Shown: one piece after another, positions 5,647-6,577 of the stretch
How positions within the stretch are numbered: the first letter of the stretch is position 1
How the letters are laid out: each line of letters opens with the position of its first letter
Source of the DNA: Eubacterium sp.
GTDB lineage: Bacteria > Bacillota > Clostridia > Lachnospirales > Lachnospiraceae
Direction of reading: 5' to 3'
DNA length: 6,577 nt
Assembly: GCA_020844525.1 (NCBI GenBank)
Contig: JAJGAH010000147.1
Coordinates: 1-6,577, forward strand
The notes under the pieces: model-generated
Databases searched by the model: none
The model's input: only the letters and a program-made list of their open reading frames with translations
Told to the model about the DNA's origin: nothing
Program-made: the position numbers and the translations under genes

Positions 5647-6577
5647 TTATTCTGCGGATTCAAGCTCCTTCAGGCTGGAGAAATCCATTCTCCGCAGCAT
5701 ATGGTTGCTGTGTTTGATTGCATTAATACGCTTCAGATTCTTTTCCGGAACATTTCCGAGAAGGATCCAGTCAATTACACGGTCTGAAGCCTTGGAGTCA
5801 ATATTGTCAAAGTGAAGCTGCACGTATTCTTCCACTTTCTTGTAATCGTAGTTTTTGGTTTCCATTGCTTCCATGAGTTCATCGAACGTATGGCAGACTT
5901 TTCCCGGAGCGGATTCTTCATACGGACGGTGGAATCCTCTGGAAAATGCGTACTGAATCTCATCGAAAGCAAAGAAGAGCATCGGTTTTCTCATCAGAGA
6001 ATACTCAAAAATTCCGGAAGAATAGTCGGTGATCATCAGGTCGGTGATATAGAACAGATCATTGATGTTCGGATATTTATTCACATCGATCATCTTGTCC
6101 TTATATGCCTCCGGAATCGGAACAGCCTGTGATACCCACGGATGCATCTTAAACAGAACGACGTATTCATCTCCGCAGAACTTATAAAATCTGTCAAAAT
6201 CGATCATCTCATACGGATAGTGTGCGTCGCTTCTGTTTTTTCCACGGTAGGTCGGGGCAAACAGGATGACTTTCTTTCCAAGGGTCTGCGGGAATTTCTT
6301 ACGCAGTTTTTCCTCTGCTTTCTTCCGGTATTCCGGATCCAGGTACTCGTCCATACGCGGCATTCCGGTCGGCAGGAGCTGCTCCGGATTGATGCCGAAT
6401 ACTTCTGAATGGAAGTGGGCGATCCGGTCGCTGCTGGAAATGCCGTAGTCGTACTGACGGTGGCAGCTGACCGGTCCCGGGCAGCCGGTATGTCCCCAGC
6501 GGCTGTAGCCGGAAGATTTGAATCCGGCGCCTGCGTGCCAGAGCTGGATCAGCTTTGTGCGCGGACTTAAGGTCAGC
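5647..6577 (-). CDS. CDP-glycerol glycerophosphotransferase family protein (TagB/TagF-like), N-terminus beyond window
   Basis: The frame is open from the right window edge to a TAA at 5649-5647, giving about 310 C-terminal residues. The Met at 6363 is internal, because upstream codons encode the family hallmark IQLWHAGAGFKSSGYS (about 6502-6549), where the His (6535-6537) matches a catalytic His of TagF-type enzymes. Downstream are FAPTYRGKN (about 6235-6261), FKMHPW (about 6136-6153) with the second catalytic-type His at 6142-6144, and TDYSS (6016-6030) followed by FEYSLMRKPMLFFAFD, the CDP-polyol binding region. These enzymes transfer glycerol-phosphate, ribitol-phosphate or a similar unit from a CDP-polyol onto a membrane-linked wall polymer, at the inner face of the membrane. 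The cytidylyltransferase gene 28 bp downstream would supply the CDP-linked donor. Whether it primes, polymerises or attaches a side group cannot be told. WHAG in place of the commoner WHG is a tolerated variant as far as I know. Confidence 0.9.
   Translation of the reverse strand, partial: LTLSPRTKLIQLWHAGAGFKSSGYSRWGHTGCPGPVSCHRQYDYGISSSDRIAHFHSEVFGINPEQLLPTGMPRMDEYLDPEYRKKAEEKLRKKFPQTLGKKVILFAPTYRGKNRSDAHYPYEMIDFDRFYKFCGDEYVVLFKMHPWVSQAVPIPEAYKDKMIDVNKYPNINDLFYITDLMITDYSSGIFEYSLMRKPMLFFAFDEIQYAFSRGFHRPYEESAPGKVCHTFDELMEAMETKNYDYKKVEEYVQLHFDNIDSKASDRVIDWILLGNVPEKNLKRINAIKHSNHMLRRMDFSSLKELESAE

Noticed and set aside
5647..6363. ATG at 6363 as the start of the TagF-like protein
   Set aside because: The upstream in-frame codons to the window edge encode the conserved WHAGAGFK motif, so the true start is outside.

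Overview
The window reads as a stretch of chromosome from a low-to-mid GC Gram-positive anaerobe of the Bacillota (Clostridia or Erysipelotrichia type). This is inferred from strong GGAGG-type ribosome binding sites, a lipoprotein with a short Lys-rich signal peptide and a Ser/Lys linker after the lipobox Cys, and a teichoic-acid-type transferase. The genus cannot be named from sequence alone. No rRNA, tRNA, CRISPR array, insertion sequence or phage gene is visible.

There are two convergent gene blocks. The left block (1-2481, + strand) is an ABC importer operon, thiX-thiY-thiZ: the C-terminal part of a permease (cut by the window edge), a substrate-binding lipoprotein of the NMT1/THI5-like family carrying the WTPNTNHTG motif of thiamine-pyrimidine binders, and an ATPase. 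Together they most likely import a thiamine pyrimidine precursor such as formylaminopyrimidine or HMP for vitamin B1 salvage. Any TPP riboswitch would lie upstream of the window.

The right block (2664-6577, - strand) is read from right to left. It contains a CDP-glycerol glycerophosphotransferase-family (TagB/TagF-like) enzyme cut by the right edge, an IspD/TarI-family cytidylyltransferase, an extended short-chain dehydrogenase (SDR), and a polysaccharide pyruvyl transferase-family protein. Gaps are 28, 2 and 34 bp, so this is almost certainly one operon. The inferred theme is a cell-surface phosphopolyol or teichoic-acid-like polymer: a CDP-activated alditol or sugar is made by the cytidylyltransferase and SDR, polymerised or attached by the TagF-like enzyme, and possibly decorated with a pyruvyl ketal.

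The blocks meet at a 182-bp intergenic region containing a strong hairpin with T-rich sequence on both sides, well placed as a shared bidirectional terminator. The most interesting part is the cytidylyltransferase/SDR pair. The cytidylyltransferase lacks two residues usual in IspD and TarI pockets. The SDR resembles UDP-glucuronate decarboxylases but sits where a ribulose-phosphate reductase would be expected. The product of the pair is therefore not predictable from the standard pathway.
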